DNA of 64,000 nucleotides. It comes from DASUBV01 sp035532295 (GTDB lineage: Bacteria; Actinomycetota; Actinomycetes; Streptosporangiales; Streptosporangiaceae). Shown piece after piece: positions 1 through 8,713 of the stretch. The stretch lies in assembly GCA_035532295.1 (NCBI GenBank), contig DATKRH010000019.1:1-64000 (forward strand). Reading direction: 5' to 3'. The position numbers and the translations under genes were made by a program. Below the pieces are notes generated by a model. The model saw only the letters and a program-made list of their open reading frames with translations, made no database searches and was not told where the DNA came from. The stretch's first letter is position 1; each line of letters opens with the position of its first letter.

Positions 1-21
1 ATAGCAACCAGACATCCACCG

Positions 22-1188
22 CTACGCGAGGGCGCGAGGGCCGCGCTTGATCATCTGGTCGGCGATGATGGCGCGCTGGACCTCGCTGGTGCCCTCCCAG
101 ATTCGCTCGACGCGGAGCTCGCGGAAGAAGCGCTCCGCCACGTTCTCGCGCATGTACCCGCGGCCGCCAAAGACCTGGACGGCCCGGTCGGCGACCCGGC
201 CGGCCATCTCCGATGCGTACAGCTTGGCCATCGAGCACTGCGCGTGCTGGACCTTGACGTCCGCGCCGGCATCGATGCCGCGGGCCGTCTCGTAGACCAG
301 CGAGCGCGCGGCGAACAGCTCGGTCAGGCTGTCGGCGAGCATCCCCTGGATCGCCCCGAGCACCGCGATCGGCCTGCCCTGCACCTGCCGCCCGGCCGCG
401 AACTCGGTCATCTCCTGGGTTAGCCGCGTCGCCGCGCCCAGGCAGCGCGCGGCCACCATCAGCCGCTCGAACCGGAACCACTCGTAGGCGAAGCCCATCC
501 CATCGCCCTCGGCGCCGACTAGGTGGGCCGCGGGCACGCGCACGCTGTCGAACGCGACGATCGGGTGATGGTGGCTGATCGTGTGCGAGTAGGCGGGCGT
601 TCGCACCACCGTGACCCCCGGGCTGGGCAGGTCGACCAGGAACATCGCGTGCTCGCCCGCATGCTCGCCGCCGGTGAGCTTGGCCTGGAAGAAGGCGAAG
701 TCCGCGCTGTTGTAGGACGTGACGTGCCACTTCTCGCCGGTCAGCAGGTAGTCATCGCCGTCTCGCCGCGCGGTCGCGACGATCGCGTCGACGTCGGAGC
801 CTGCGCCCTCCTCGGTGATCGCGTAGCACTCCTCGCGCTCACCCCGGATGGCCGGCAAGACGAACTTCTCCAGCTGGAACGGGGTGGCCACGGCCGGCAG
901 CCACGACGGGGGCGTCGAGGCCACCCAGCCCAGGGCATTGGTCACCCGGCCGACCTGCTCCTGGACGAGGACCTGCCGCAGCGCGGTGTAGCCGAGGCCC
1001 CCCAGTTCTCGCGGCATGTTGGTCGCGCACAGGCCCAGCTGCCTGGCCCGTGCGGCGTGCGCGGCGGTGACCTTCTTCGGCAGCTCGCCGTCGTTGAGCT
1101 CCGCGGTGACCTCCAGCGGGATCAGCTCGTCGGCGAACGTCGCGGCGCGTGCCTGAATCTGCAGGTCCTCGTCTGACAAGCTGTACAT
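22..1188 (-). CDS. Acyl-CoA dehydrogenase family protein
   Basis: A 388-residue flavoprotein that should oxidise an acyl-CoA thioester to the 2,3-enoyl-CoA using FAD. The sequence shows the first family signature (YAITEEGAGSDVDA, about residue 120) and the C-terminal block VFGGRGYMRE followed by IWEGTSEVQR. The Glu of WEGT (about residue 365) is at the position of the catalytic base in medium-chain enzymes. Length is normal for the family. The ATG at 1188 has a GAGGG ribosome site and a promoter (TTGGCA, 17 bp, TAAACT) whose -10 lies inside a TetR-type palindrome. It is divergent from the FAD oxidoreductase. Substrate is unknown. The shared operator places it in the same regulon as the polyamine-type importer (inference). 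Confidence 0.9.
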   Translation of the reverse strand: MYSLSDEDLQIQARAATFADELIPLEVTAELNDGELPKKVTAAHAARARQLGLCATNMPRELGGLGYTALRQVLVQEQVGRVTNALGWVASTPPSWLPAVATPFQLEKFVLPAIRGEREECYAITEEGAGSDVDAIVATARRDGDDYLLTGEKWHVTSYNSADFAFFQAKLTGGEHAGEHAMFLVDLPSPGVTVVRTPAYSHTISHHHPIVAFDSVRVPAAHLVGAEGDGMGFAYEWFRFERLMVAARCLGAATRLTQEMTEFAAGRQVQGRPIAVLGAIQGMLADSLTELFAARSLVYETARGIDAGADVKVQHAQCSMAKLYASEMAGRVADRAVQVFGGRGYMRENVAERFFRELRVERIWEGTSEVQRAIIADQMIKRGPRALA

Positions 1189-1213
1189 CGCGCCCTCGAG
1201 AATATCGTAGTTC

Positions 1214-1233
1214 TTGACTGAACGTTCAGTTTA
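1214..1233. promoter_or_regulatory. TetR-type operator, site 1
   Basis: TTGACTGAACGTTCAGTTTA contains the perfect 14-bp palindrome ACTGAACGTTCAGT at 1217-1230. It lies between two divergent genes. Two near-identical sites occur at 8568 and 15461. Its right edge forms the -10 box of the leftward promoter. Binding by the TetR protein encoded at 8714 is inferred. Confidence 0.75.
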
Positions 1234-1256
1234 TGCCAGCATCGTGCTCGTGCCAA
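1228..1256 (-). promoter_or_regulatory. Promoter of the acyl-CoA dehydrogenase gene
   Basis: On the minus strand TTGGCA (1256-1251), a 17-bp spacer and TAAACT (1233-1228) match a sigma-70-type promoter. The -10 lies inside operator site 1, so a bound repressor would block it. This is a match by eye. Confidence 0.55.
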
Positions 1257-2572
1257 TGCCTGCGGCCAGCGAGCCAGCCACTGTCAGGACTCCGGCCCCC
1301 GAGGCCGCCGACGTCCCCGACGTTCCCGACGCCGCCGACGCTGTCGTCGTCGGGGGCGGGACGGTCGGGGCCTGGTGCGCCTACTTCCTGCGCCGCGGCG
1401 GCCTGGACCGCGTCGTCCTGGTCGAGAAGCGGACCCTCGGGCAGGGCGCGAGCAGCCGGGCCGCGGGCGTGGTCCGTACCCAGGGCGGCACCCCCTGGGC
1501 GGTGCAGCTCGGCGAGTGGTCACGCCGCTTCTACCTCGGCCAGGCCCGTGAAATGGGCATCGACTCCGGGTTCACCCCGCAGGGCTATGTGCTGCCGTGC
1601 TTCACCGAGGCCGACGTGGCGGCCGCGCACGAGCGGATGGCCATGCAGACCTCGCTGGGCCTGTCGGTTCGCTGGCTGGAGCCGGCCCAGCTCGACGTCC
1701 TCAACCCGACGCTGGCGCCCGGCCGCACGCTCGGCGGGACGTACCGCGCGGAGGACGGGTACCTGACGCCGCCGCGCAACGTGACCGCCTACGCGGTGGC
1801 CCTGGCCATCAGCGGGGTGCAGATCCGCGAGCGGGTCAGTTTCACCGGGCTGCAGATCCAGGCCGGCCAGGTGACAGGCGTGCAGACGTCGGCCGGTCCG
1901 GTCAGCGCGCCGCTGGTCGTGCTCACGGGCGGGCCGGAGCTGGCCGAGGTGGCCGGCCTCGTCGGCGTCGTCGTCCCGGTCGGCGGGGTCCGGCACCAGG
2001 TAGCGGTGACCCAGCCGCATCGCGATCTCGATCCGGCCAGGGTGCCGATGGTGTTCGACCTGACAGCCGGGCTGTACTGGCGGCCGGAAGAGGGCGGCCT
2101 GCTGTTCGGGATGAGCAATCCCGACGAGCCGCCGGGCCCGGCGGCGGCCGTGGACGAGCCCTACCTGGCGCTGATGCGACGGCGGCTGGCCGAGTTGGTG
2201 CCGGTGACCGCGGGCCTGGGGCTGCGCCGCATCTGGGCCGCGACGATCGACTACACGCCGGATCACCTGCCGATCATCGGCCCCGCCCTCGCCGGCGGCC
2301 GGGCGATCGGCGGCGTGACCGTGGCGAGCGCGGGCGGGGCCGGGATGATGTGGGGCCCCGCCGTGGCCCGCGCGGCCGCGGACGTGGCGCTGACCGGCGC
2401 CTCCGATGTCGTCGACGTGACCGACCTGGGGCTGGACCGGTTCGATGCGGCGGGCCACAGCCGGCTGGCCACCGACCCGATCGCCCTACCCTTCCCGATC
2501 GCCCTGCCCTTCCCGGCTGCACCGCCCTTCCCGGCTGCACCGCCCTTCCCTACGGCCCCCCCGGCCAGCTGA
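1256..2572 (+). CDS. DAO-type FAD-dependent oxidoreductase
   Basis: A flavin amine or amino-acid oxidase of the DAO superfamily (sarcosine oxidase, PuuB-like). A dinucleotide-binding motif VVVGGGTVGAWCAYF is followed by an acidic strand end (VLVEK) and by SSRAAGVVRTQGG. The C-terminal DYTPDHLPIIGP block is typical of the family. The frame is open from a TTG at 1214, but that codon lies in the operator, so I use the ATG at 1256 (GTG 1244 and 1250 are alternatives). The C-terminus is a run of LPFPIA/PPFPAA repeats from an 18-bp tandem DNA repeat and looks dispensable. The cupin gene follows after 41 bp, probably in the same transcript. An amine substrate is inferred from family and neighbours. 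Confidence 0.85.
   Translation: MPAASEPATVRTPAPEAADVPDVPDAADAVVVGGGTVGAWCAYFLRRGGLDRVVLVEKRTLGQGASSRAAGVVRTQGGTPWAVQLGEWSRRFYLGQAREMGIDSGFTPQGYVLPCFTEADVAAAHERMAMQTSLGLSVRWLEPAQLDVLNPTLAPGRTLGGTYRAEDGYLTPPRNVTAYAVALAISGVQIRERVSFTGLQIQAGQVTGVQTSAGPVSAPLVVLTGGPELAEVAGLVGVVVPVGGVRHQVAVTQPHRDLDPARVPMVFDLTAGLYWRPEEGGLLFGMSNPDEPPGPAAAVDEPYLALMRRRLAELVPVTAGLGLRRIWAATIDYTPDHLPIIGPALAGGRAIGGVTVASAGGAGMMWGPAVARAAADVALTGASDVVDVTDLGLDRFDAAGHSRLATDPIALPFPIALPFPAAPPFPAAPPFPTAPPAS
2477..2548 (+). repeat. 18-bp tandem repeat at the gene's 3' end
   Basis: Four consecutive 18-bp units of the form ccgatcgccctgcccttc / ccggctgcaccgcccttc. Units 3 and 4 are identical. They encode the Pro/Ala/Phe-rich tail of the FAD oxidoreductase and stay in frame. 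Confidence 0.9.
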
Positions 2573-2613
2573 CGACCCCCTGACCTCCGCCGTCCCGAAA
2601 GGACTCTTCCGCC

Positions 2614-2958
2614 ATGAGTGACTTCACGACTCCGTTCCTGGCCGCCGCCGTGACCGCCGAACTGGAGGACTGGGGTCCGCTGGAGGAAGCGACCGGCGAG
2701 CCGATGCAGACCGCCGGCTTCACCCTCTGGCAGGACGGCGACCAGGAAGCCGGGGTCTGGGAGTGCGCCCCCGGCGCGTCCTACTGGAAGCTGGAGACCC
2801 ACGAGTTCGTGCACATCGTGGCCGGGCGGATGACGGTCACCCCGGACGGCGGACCGGGGCGGGACGTCGGCCCCGGCGACACCGCCGTCTTCCCGCGGGG
2901 CTGGGCGGGGACCTGGCAGATCCACGAGAAGATCCGCAAGGTCTACGTCATCTTCTAA
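2614..2958 (+). CDS. Cupin domain protein (DUF861 / cupin_3 type)
   Basis: A 114-residue single-domain cupin. The segment WKLETHEFVHIVAGRMTVTP and the second motif GPGDTAVFPRGWAGTW resemble the DUF861 group (ureidoglycine aminohydrolase-like). The first motif has HEFVHIVAGR where a metal-binding cupin has more histidines, so metal binding is uncertain. An AAAGGA ribosome site precedes the ATG. It follows the FAD oxidoreductase by 41 bp, so the two are probably co-transcribed under operator site 1. Small cupins of this type often accompany amine or amino-acid oxidases, but no specific role can be read from the sequence. Confidence 0.8.
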   Translation: MSDFTTPFLAAAVTAELEDWGPLEEATGEPMQTAGFTLWQDGDQEAGVWECAPGASYWKLETHEFVHIVAGRMTVTPDGGPGRDVGPGDTAVFPRGWAGTWQIHEKIRKVYVIF

Positions 2959-2976
2959 CTCCAAGACGGCGCGTTT

Positions 2977-2995
2977 ACCTTCTTTGCCAGAAGGT
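2977..2995 (+). terminator. Hairpin downstream of the cupin gene
   Basis: ACCTTCT-ttgcc-AGAAGGT gives a perfect 7-bp stem with a 5-nt loop, 18 bp after the cupin stop codon. There is no clear T tract, as is usual in actinomycetes. It probably ends the oxidoreductase-cupin transcript. Confidence 0.5.
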
Positions 2996-3154
2996 GGAAA
3001 GTAAATTAACCGATTCTAGCGGTGTGCCCGTGTCTGCCGCTGGTGAACGGGTAATGCTCGGCGTATCTGCAGACGTCCGGGCCGAATAATCCGCTCTCGA
3101 AGTGGCGGGCGGCACCGCTCGGGCGTCGCCGGTCAATCGGGGGAGGAATTCAGC

Positions 3155-3280
3155 ATGCGCTCTATGAAGTCTGGCATGGCGATCGCCGCAGTATGCGTGG
3201 CCATGCTTTCGCTGACCATGGCCGTCAGGCATAAGCGCCAGGGTGTGCAGGGACAGAAGGGCCGGCGGTCTCGCGCCTGA
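3155..3280 (+). CDS. Small hydrophobic peptide, 41 aa
   Basis: ATG at 3155 follows a strong ribosome site (GGGGGAGGAATT). The product begins MRSMKSGMAIAAVCVAMLSL, has one hydrophobic segment (residues 8-24) and ends in a Lys/Arg-rich tail. It could be a signal-peptide-bearing or single-pass membrane peptide. The L,D-transpeptidase gene starts 104 bp downstream, so the two may share a transcript. I recognise no family. It could also be the intact start of a gene that has lost its 3' part. Confidence 0.4.
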   Translation: MRSMKSGMAIAAVCVAMLSLTMAVRHKRQGVQGQKGRRSRA

Positions 3281-3384
3281 GGGCGCGGCCAGGCGGAGCC
3301 CGGCGCTGGCAGCAAGACGGCCGCCGCCGGGCTCGTCGCCAGCCAGGTACGGGTAGCGGGGCGCGCGGGGGAGCGGGGATTTGC

Positions 3385-4650
3385 GTGAGCAGTAGGACGG
3401 CACGACGGGGTCGGGGGACCTTCGCGCTGGTCGCTTGGGCTATGGGGACGGTGCTCTTGCTGGCGCTGGCGGCATGCTCGGCCGGCGTGGCCGAGTCCGT
3501 GCGCAAGGAGGCGCTAGTTCCGCAGCTGGCGATCACGCCGGGGAACGGACTGCACAACGTCCGGCCCGGAGCCGGGATCATGGTTCAGGCTACGAACGGA
3601 ACGCTGGGCGATGTCCGGGTTCAAACCAGCGGCGATCCGGTCGCCGGCCGCCTCAGTGACCACGCCGCCGTCTGGCATAGTCGGCTTCCGCTGAACACGG
3701 GCCGGCAATTCACCGTGGTCGCGACGGCCCGCGGTTCCGACGGAAAGATAGTCACCGCGACCAGCTCATTCAGCACGCTCAGGCCCAAGAAGACCTTTGC
3801 GGCGATGACTATCGAGGGCTATCAGCAGCGCTATGGCGTGGGCATGCCGATTATCTTGAACTTCAGCCATGCGATCACGCATAAGGCCGCGATCGAGCGG
3901 GCCATCCAGCTCCGGACGTCCCGGCGGGTGGTCGGCGCCTGGTACTGGGATGGCGATAAGACGCTGTACTTCCGGCCGCGCACGTACTGGCCGCCGTACA
4001 CCAGGGTCAGCTTCGACGCGAGATTCAACGGGGTGGAGGGCGCGCCGGGCGTCTACGGCACGCATGACCTCACCCAGAGCTTCGAGATCGGCCCGTCGCT
4101 GATCGTCGTGGCGAGCACGCGAACCCACTACCTGCACGTCTATTACAAGCGCCGGCTGTACGGGACCTGGCCGATCAGCACCGGCAGGCCGGGCGATGAC
4201 ACCCCGAACGGGACCTACGTGACGATCGACAAGGGAAACCCGGTGGACATGGTGGGGCCGGGCTACAACCTGGAGGTTCCGTGGTCGGTGCGGTTCACCT
4301 GGAGCGGTGACTACATCCATGACGCCTACTGGTCGGTGGGCGAGCAGGGCGTTACCAACGTCAGCCACGGCTGCGTCAATACCTCGCCCGCGCACGCACA
4401 GGAGTACTACCGGCTCGCCGTGCCGGGCGACCCGGTGACCGTCACCGGCAGCCCGAAGGCGGGGACCTGGGGCGACGGCTGGACGGTCTGGTTCCTGTCC
4501 TGGAAGGAGCTGCTGGGCGGCAGCGCCCTGCACCAGGCCGTGGTGGCCGGGCCGGGCGGAAGCGCGCTCGTCAGCCCCGCCGCCGTGCCGGCCGCCCACG
4601 CCGCAGCGCCGCTGAGCGAGCCGCGCCCGCACAACGCCCGGAGCTCATGA
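3385..4650 (+). CDS. L,D-transpeptidase lipoprotein (YkuD, Ig-like domains)
   Basis: A cell-wall enzyme expected to form 3-3 (DAP-DAP) peptidoglycan cross-links. The 421-residue protein starts at a GTG with a GGGGAG ribosome site. It has a lipoprotein signal peptide ending LALAAC, with Cys31 as predicted lipid anchor. Two Ig-like segments follow (residues 40-230; RLPLNTGRQFTV and YWPPYTRVSFDARF are typical of the actinobacterial Ldt Ig fold). The YkuD domain begins about residue 240. The catalytic motif SHGCVN, with nucleophile Cys330, is intact. The Ala/Pro-rich C-terminal tail is poorly conserved in this family. The gene overlaps the convergent acyl-CoA synthetase gene by 6 bp. It is not obviously related to the surrounding catabolic regulon. 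Confidence 0.93.
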   Translation: MSSRTARRGRGTFALVAWAMGTVLLLALAACSAGVAESVRKEALVPQLAITPGNGLHNVRPGAGIMVQATNGTLGDVRVQTSGDPVAGRLSDHAAVWHSRLPLNTGRQFTVVATARGSDGKIVTATSSFSTLRPKKTFAAMTIEGYQQRYGVGMPIILNFSHAITHKAAIERAIQLRTSRRVVGAWYWDGDKTLYFRPRTYWPPYTRVSFDARFNGVEGAPGVYGTHDLTQSFEIGPSLIVVASTRTHYLHVYYKRRLYGTWPISTGRPGDDTPNGTYVTIDKGNPVDMVGPGYNLEVPWSVRFTWSGDYIHDAYWSVGEQGVTNVSHGCVNTSPAHAQEYYRLAVPGDPVTVTGSPKAGTWGDGWTVWFLSWKELLGGSALHQAVVAGPGGSALVSPAAVPAAHAAAPLSEPRPHNARSS

Positions 4651-6879
4651 GGACGCAGGGATGGCGAGGGCGTCCACAGCGACGGCGCCGGCGGGGCCGC
4701 AGATCAGCGGGTTGACGTCCAGGGCCTCGAGGTCGTCGCCTAGGTCGAGGGCGAGCCGCGACAGGCCCGTGATCGCCTGAATGATCGAGTCGAGGGCCGC
4801 GCGCGGCCTGCCCCGCACGCCGGCCAGCAGCTTGCTGACCCGCAGTCCGGCGAGCAGCTCTCCGGCCAGCCGTTCGTCGACGGGCGGCAGCGCGACGGCC
4901 CGGTCGGCGAGCAACTCGACCAGCACGCCCCCGGCGCCGACCACGATCAGCGGGCCCAGGCCGGGATCGCGGGTGATGCCGAGCGTCAGCTCCGGGCCGG
5001 CCGGCACGGTCTGGCAGACCAGGACCCGCGGGCCGAGGCGGGCGGCCAGGTCGGCGTAGCCCGCGGTCAGCTCGGCCGGGCCGGCGATGCCCAGGAGGAC
5101 CCCGCCGACATCCGACTTGTGCGCGATCGCGGGCTCGTCGGTCTTGAGCACCACCGGGTAGCCGATCGACTCCGCCGCCGCGAGCGCCGTCCCGGCGTCG
5201 CTGGCCGGCTCGGCCGCCGCCACGGCGATCCCGTAGTCGCGCAGCATCGCCAGCAGCGGCGCGCCGCTGGCCTGGCCGGCGGCCAGCAGCTCGCGGGCCC
5301 GGAGCTGGCGGCCGGGGTCTGCCAGGCGGGCGGGGTCCGCCAGGCGGGCGCGGTCTGCCGAGCGGACGGGGTCTGCCAGGCGCGGCGGGTCGGATCGCGT
5401 CCCGTGGTCCAGCAGGTGGCGCAGGGCGAGGAGCCCGGTCCGGGTGCTTTCCAGCACGGGGATGCCCTGCTCGCGCAGGTGGCTGGCGAGCTCGGGGTCG
5501 ATCGCGCTGCCGAGGCTGGCCAGGACCGCCAGCGGCTTGTCCGTGCGCTGGGCCGCGTCGGCCAGGGCCAGCGGATAGGACGGGTCCCCGTCCAGCTCGG
5601 GGACCAGGTCGATGGCGAGCGCCACCGCCGCGACGTGGGGATCGGCGGCCAGCGCCGTCAGCGCGGCCGCGAACAGCCCGCGGGTGTCGGCCCCGGTGCC
5701 CCAGACGTCCAGCGGGTTGGTCGCCAGCAGTCCGGGATCGAGCAGCTCGGTCAGTCGCGCCGTGGTCGCCGCGCCGATCGGGGCGAACGGGACGCCGAGC
5801 TCGGCCGCCAGGTCCGCGGTGTGCGCTCGTTCCAGGCCGGAGTCGTGCACGGTCGCGATGCCGGCCGGCCCGGCGGAGGCGGCCGACGGGACGCGGTGGG
5901 CGCGGCGGGGGCGGCGGCCGATAGCGAACAGCTCCACGGTGTCCGCCAGCTCGGCCAGGTCGCCGACGCGGTGCACCCCGTAGGCGCGGGCCAGCGCCTC
6001 CCAGCCGCCGTCGGCGGCGGCGAGGGCGCCCGAGTGCGCGGCCACCATGTGCCGGCCGCTGGCCGAGCTGCCCACCGTCAGCAGGACCACGGGGATGTCC
6101 CGGTCCGCCGCGCTGGCCAGCACCCGGCGCAGCCGGCCGGCGTCGCGCATCGCCTCCAGGACCAGCGCGAGCACTCGGGTCTGCGGCAGGCGCAGCGCGT
6201 ACTCCAGGTAGGCGGGGGCCGCGGTCACCAGTTCCTGGCCCGAGGACACCGCCAGCGAGAAGGCCAGGCCGCGGCGGGCCCGTAGCAGGGCTGAGAACAC
6301 CGACCCCGAGTGCGTGATCAGTGCCACCGGGCCGGCCGGCAGCGGGCTGGCTTCGGTGTACCCGATCGCGCGCAGGCCGCGGCTCACGTTGACGAAGCCC
6401 ATGCAGCCGGCCCCGCATAGCTCCATCCCGGCGCCGCGGGCGATGCCGGCCAGCCGGTCCCGGAGGGCTGGCCCGGCGGGATCCGGGGGATGGCTCCCCG
6501 GACCCTCGTGCGCGTTGCCGAAGATGACGGCCGACCGGTCGCCGCAGGCGGCGGCCAGGCTGAGCTGCTGCTCCAGTGCGTCGTCGCGGACGCCCAGCAG
6601 CACGAGGTCGACGGGCTCGGGCAGGTCGGCCAGGGACGGATAGCAGCGCCGCGCGCCGACCTGGGCGTACTTGGGGTTGACGAGGTAGACCCGCGGCCGG
6701 GCCGGGCTGCGAGTCACCTCCTCGACCATCCGCTGGCCGAACGTGCCCGGCCGCGGCGACGCCCCGACCAGGGCGACGCTCCTGGCCTCCAGCATCGATT
6801 CGAGCGCCGTCGGCGACGGGGCCTGCCCTGGCTGCCGCGTCCCGGCTGCCACCGGGGCGCGGTGACTGGCGGAGGTCAT
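4645..6879 (-). CDS. ADP-forming acyl-CoA synthetase (CoA-binding + ATP-grasp)
   Basis: A 744-residue fusion with the order expected of acetate-CoA ligase (ADP-forming). An N-terminal CoA-binding Rossmann domain (residues 25-150; SVALVGASPRPGTFGQRM) is followed by succinyl-CoA-ligase-like domains (ITHSGSVFSALLRARRG) and an ATP-grasp domain from about residue 540 (GYPVVLKTDEPAIAHKSDVGGV). It interconverts an acyl-CoA, ADP and phosphate with acid, CoA and ATP. A Leu/Ala/Asp/Pro repeat linker joins the halves (DNA near 5310-5390). It starts 23 bp after the phytoene-desaturase-like gene, so both are probably driven from operator site 2. It could release energy from an acyl-CoA product of the regulon (inference). 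Confidence 0.85.
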   Translation of the reverse strand: MTSASHRAPVAAGTRQPGQAPSPTALESMLEARSVALVGASPRPGTFGQRMVEEVTRSPARPRVYLVNPKYAQVGARRCYPSLADLPEPVDLVLLGVRDDALEQQLSLAAACGDRSAVIFGNAHEGPGSHPPDPAGPALRDRLAGIARGAGMELCGAGCMGFVNVSRGLRAIGYTEASPLPAGPVALITHSGSVFSALLRARRGLAFSLAVSSGQELVTAAPAYLEYALRLPQTRVLALVLEAMRDAGRLRRVLASAADRDIPVVLLTVGSSASGRHMVAAHSGALAAADGGWEALARAYGVHRVGDLAELADTVELFAIGRRPRRAHRVPSAASAGPAGIATVHDSGLERAHTADLAAELGVPFAPIGAATTARLTELLDPGLLATNPLDVWGTGADTRGLFAAALTALAADPHVAAVALAIDLVPELDGDPSYPLALADAAQRTDKPLAVLASLGSAIDPELASHLREQGIPVLESTRTGLLALRHLLDHGTRSDPPRLADPVRSADRARLADPARLADPGRQLRARELLAAGQASGAPLLAMLRDYGIAVAAAEPASDAGTALAAAESIGYPVVLKTDEPAIAHKSDVGGVLLGIAGPAELTAGYADLAARLGPRVLVCQTVPAGPELTLGITRDPGLGPLIVVGAGGVLVELLADRAVALPPVDERLAGELLAGLRVSKLLAGVRGRPRAALDSIIQAITGLSRLALDLGDDLEALDVNPLICGPAGAVAVDALAIPASS

Positions 6880-6902
6880 CCGTTATGTCGCGGGTGGCGC
6901 GG

Positions 6903-8549
6903 TCATGGTCGCCGGGTGACCTTGCGAATCTGGCCTGCCCTCTTGCTGTTCTTCCGGTCGGCGATGGCGGCCCTCGCCGCCTGCCAGCCGGGGATTCCGC
7001 ACACGCCGCCGCCGGCGTGGGTCGCCGAGCTGCCGTAATAGAGGCCCGGGACGGGCGTCCGGTAGTCGGCGTAGCCCGGCGCCGGGCGCATGTGGAACAG
7101 CTGCTCGAGCGAGAGCTCACCGTGGAAGATGTTGCCGCCGACCAGGCCGTACTCCTGCTCCATCTCGTGCGGCCCGACGACGTCCCGGTGCAGGATCGAT
7201 GCCTTGAAGTTCGGCGCGAGCTCGTTGTAGCAGTCGATCATGCGGTCCGCGTACGCCTCCAGTTCGGCGGTGTGCGGCTCCTCGCTCCAGTCCGCGGGCA
7301 CCCACTGGGTGAACAGGGACATGATGTGCGTGCCCTCCGGGCAGAGCGTCTTGTCGAACGCGGTCGGGATCACGCCGTCGCTGAACGGGCGGACGGCGGG
7401 CTGGCCGTCGCGGGCGTCCTGGAAGGCGCGCTCGATGTACTCCATGGTCGGCGCCATCTCCACCGAGCCGGTGTGGTGCTCCTGCAGCTGCGGGCTGGGG
7501 TCGGCGGTGAAGTCGGGCAGCTCGCTCAGGGCCAGGTTGATCTTCACGACGCCACTGCGGCTCTTCCAGTGCTCGATGTCGCGGATGAAGTCGTCGGGCA
7601 AGTTCTCCGGGCCGAGGTGCTCCAGGAAGGCCGTGCGGGGATGCAGGGTGGACACCACGACCTTGGCCCGCAGCTCGTCACCGTTGTCCAGGACCACTCC
7701 GGCGGCCCGGCCGTTCTCGACGATGATCCGGGCGACCCGCGCGTTCGTGCGGACCTGCGCTCCGTGGCTGCGGGCGGCCGCCTCGATGGCGCTGGAGACC
7801 CCGCCCATGCCGCCCTCCTGGAAGCCCCAGTTCCCGAGGTGGCCGTCGCCGACGTCGCCGATGGAGTGATGGGCCATCACGTAGGCGGTGCCGGGCTCGT
7901 AGGGGCCGGCCCAGGTGCCGATCACGCCATTGACCGCCAGTGCGCCCTTGACCTGGGAGGACTCAAACCAGTCGTCGAGCAGGTCGGCGATGCTCATGGT
8001 CATCAGCCGGGTGACGTCGGCGATGGTGCGGACATCCAGGCCGCGGTTGCGCCAGGCGAGCCGTAGCGTCCCGGCCAGGTCGCGCGGCCGGCGGGAGCCC
8101 AGGTTCGGGGGCACGGTGAGCAGCAGCGGGCCCAGGACGTCGGCGAGGCCGGCCAGCCAGGCGTCCCAGCGCGGCATGGCGTCGGCGTCCTTCTTGGACC
8201 ACCGGGACACCTCCTCGTGGTTGCGCTTGGCGTCGTCGGCGTAGAGCTTGATCGAGCCGCCCTCGGGGAAGGCCTGGTAGTAGGGGCCCATCGGGTAGAT
8301 CTTGTAGCCGTGCCGGTCCAGCTCCAGGTCGCTGATGATCGTCGGGGGCAGCAGGCTCATCACGTAGGACAGCCGGGTTACCCGGAACTCGGGGGCGTCC
8401 GGCCAGGGCGCCTCCGTCGTGGCCGCCCCGCCGGTCTTGGGCCGGCCCTCCAGCACGACCGTCCTCGCCCCGGACCTTGCCAGGTATGCGGCGGCGACCA
8501 GGCCGTTATGCCCGCCGCCTACCACGATCGCGTCGTATGTCGCGGTCAT
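6903..8549 (-). CDS. Phytoene-desaturase-like NAD(P)/FAD oxidoreductase
   Basis: A 548-residue flavoprotein of the CrtI/PYROXD2 superfamily. Residues 6-35 hold the dinucleotide-binding motif IVVGGGHNGLVAAAYLARSG. A Gly-rich C-terminal FAD motif (YYGSSATHAGGGVCGIPG) lies near residue 515. There are no other carotenoid genes nearby, so a carotenoid role is unlikely. PYROXD2-like members occur in many catabolic settings without a known substrate. The ATG has a GGAGGG ribosome site and starts 19 bp from operator site 2. The same 19-bp distance separates operator site 4 from the aminotransferase start. It is first in a two-gene operon with the acyl-CoA synthetase and divergent from the TetR gene. 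Confidence 0.85.
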   Translation of the reverse strand: MTATYDAIVVGGGHNGLVAAAYLARSGARTVVLEGRPKTGGAATTEAPWPDAPEFRVTRLSYVMSLLPPTIISDLELDRHGYKIYPMGPYYQAFPEGGSIKLYADDAKRNHEEVSRWSKKDADAMPRWDAWLAGLADVLGPLLLTVPPNLGSRRPRDLAGTLRLAWRNRGLDVRTIADVTRLMTMSIADLLDDWFESSQVKGALAVNGVIGTWAGPYEPGTAYVMAHHSIGDVGDGHLGNWGFQEGGMGGVSSAIEAAARSHGAQVRTNARVARIIVENGRAAGVVLDNGDELRAKVVVSTLHPRTAFLEHLGPENLPDDFIRDIEHWKSRSGVVKINLALSELPDFTADPSPQLQEHHTGSVEMAPTMEYIERAFQDARDGQPAVRPFSDGVIPTAFDKTLCPEGTHIMSLFTQWVPADWSEEPHTAELEAYADRMIDCYNELAPNFKASILHRDVVGPHEMEQEYGLVGGNIFHGELSLEQLFHMRPAPGYADYRTPVPGLYYGSSATHAGGGVCGIPGWQAARAAIADRKNSKRAGQIRKVTRRP

Positions 8550-8567
8550 GAGCCCGCCCTCCGTGGA

Positions 8568-8587
8568 TTGACTGAATGTTCAGTCTA
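8568..8587. promoter_or_regulatory. TetR-type operator, site 2
   Basis: TTGACTGAATGTTCAGTCTA has ACTGAA/TTCAGT arms around TG and is identical over 20 bp to site 4 at 15461. It lies between the leftward oxidoreductase gene and the rightward TetR gene, 127 bp before the TetR start, so it could serve both control of the operon and autoregulation. Confidence 0.8.
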
Positions 8588-8610
8588 GAAAGCTGATAAC
8601 GTAACGACAA
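8582..8610 (-). promoter_or_regulatory. Promoter of the oxidoreductase / acyl-CoA synthetase operon
   Basis: Minus-strand TTGTCG (8610-8605), a 17-bp spacer and TAGACT (8587-8582). The -10 is the outer edge of operator site 2. Match made by eye. Confidence 0.5.
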
Positions 8611-8713
8611 GAGGGCAGGGCACACGAATAAGCAGCGGGCCCCGCAGGCGGACATCGCGAGAGAATGAGATGCCGAACGTGGCAAGAACGACCGCGATGA
8701 GAGGACAGTCGCG

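Noticed and set aside
1214..1255. TTG at 1214 as start of the FAD oxidoreductase
   Set aside because: The codon lies inside the palindromic operator and there is no ribosome site. The family begins near 1256.
4571..7120. An 849-codon minus-strand frame over the acyl-CoA synthetase
   Set aside because: Arg/Pro/Gly-rich shadow in another frame. The 744-residue frame carries the CoA-binding and ATP-grasp motifs.
6903..8549. Carotenoid biosynthesis role for the CrtI-like gene
   Set aside because: No crtB, crtE or other carotenoid genes in the window. The sequence looks closer to PYROXD2-like proteins and the context is catabolic.
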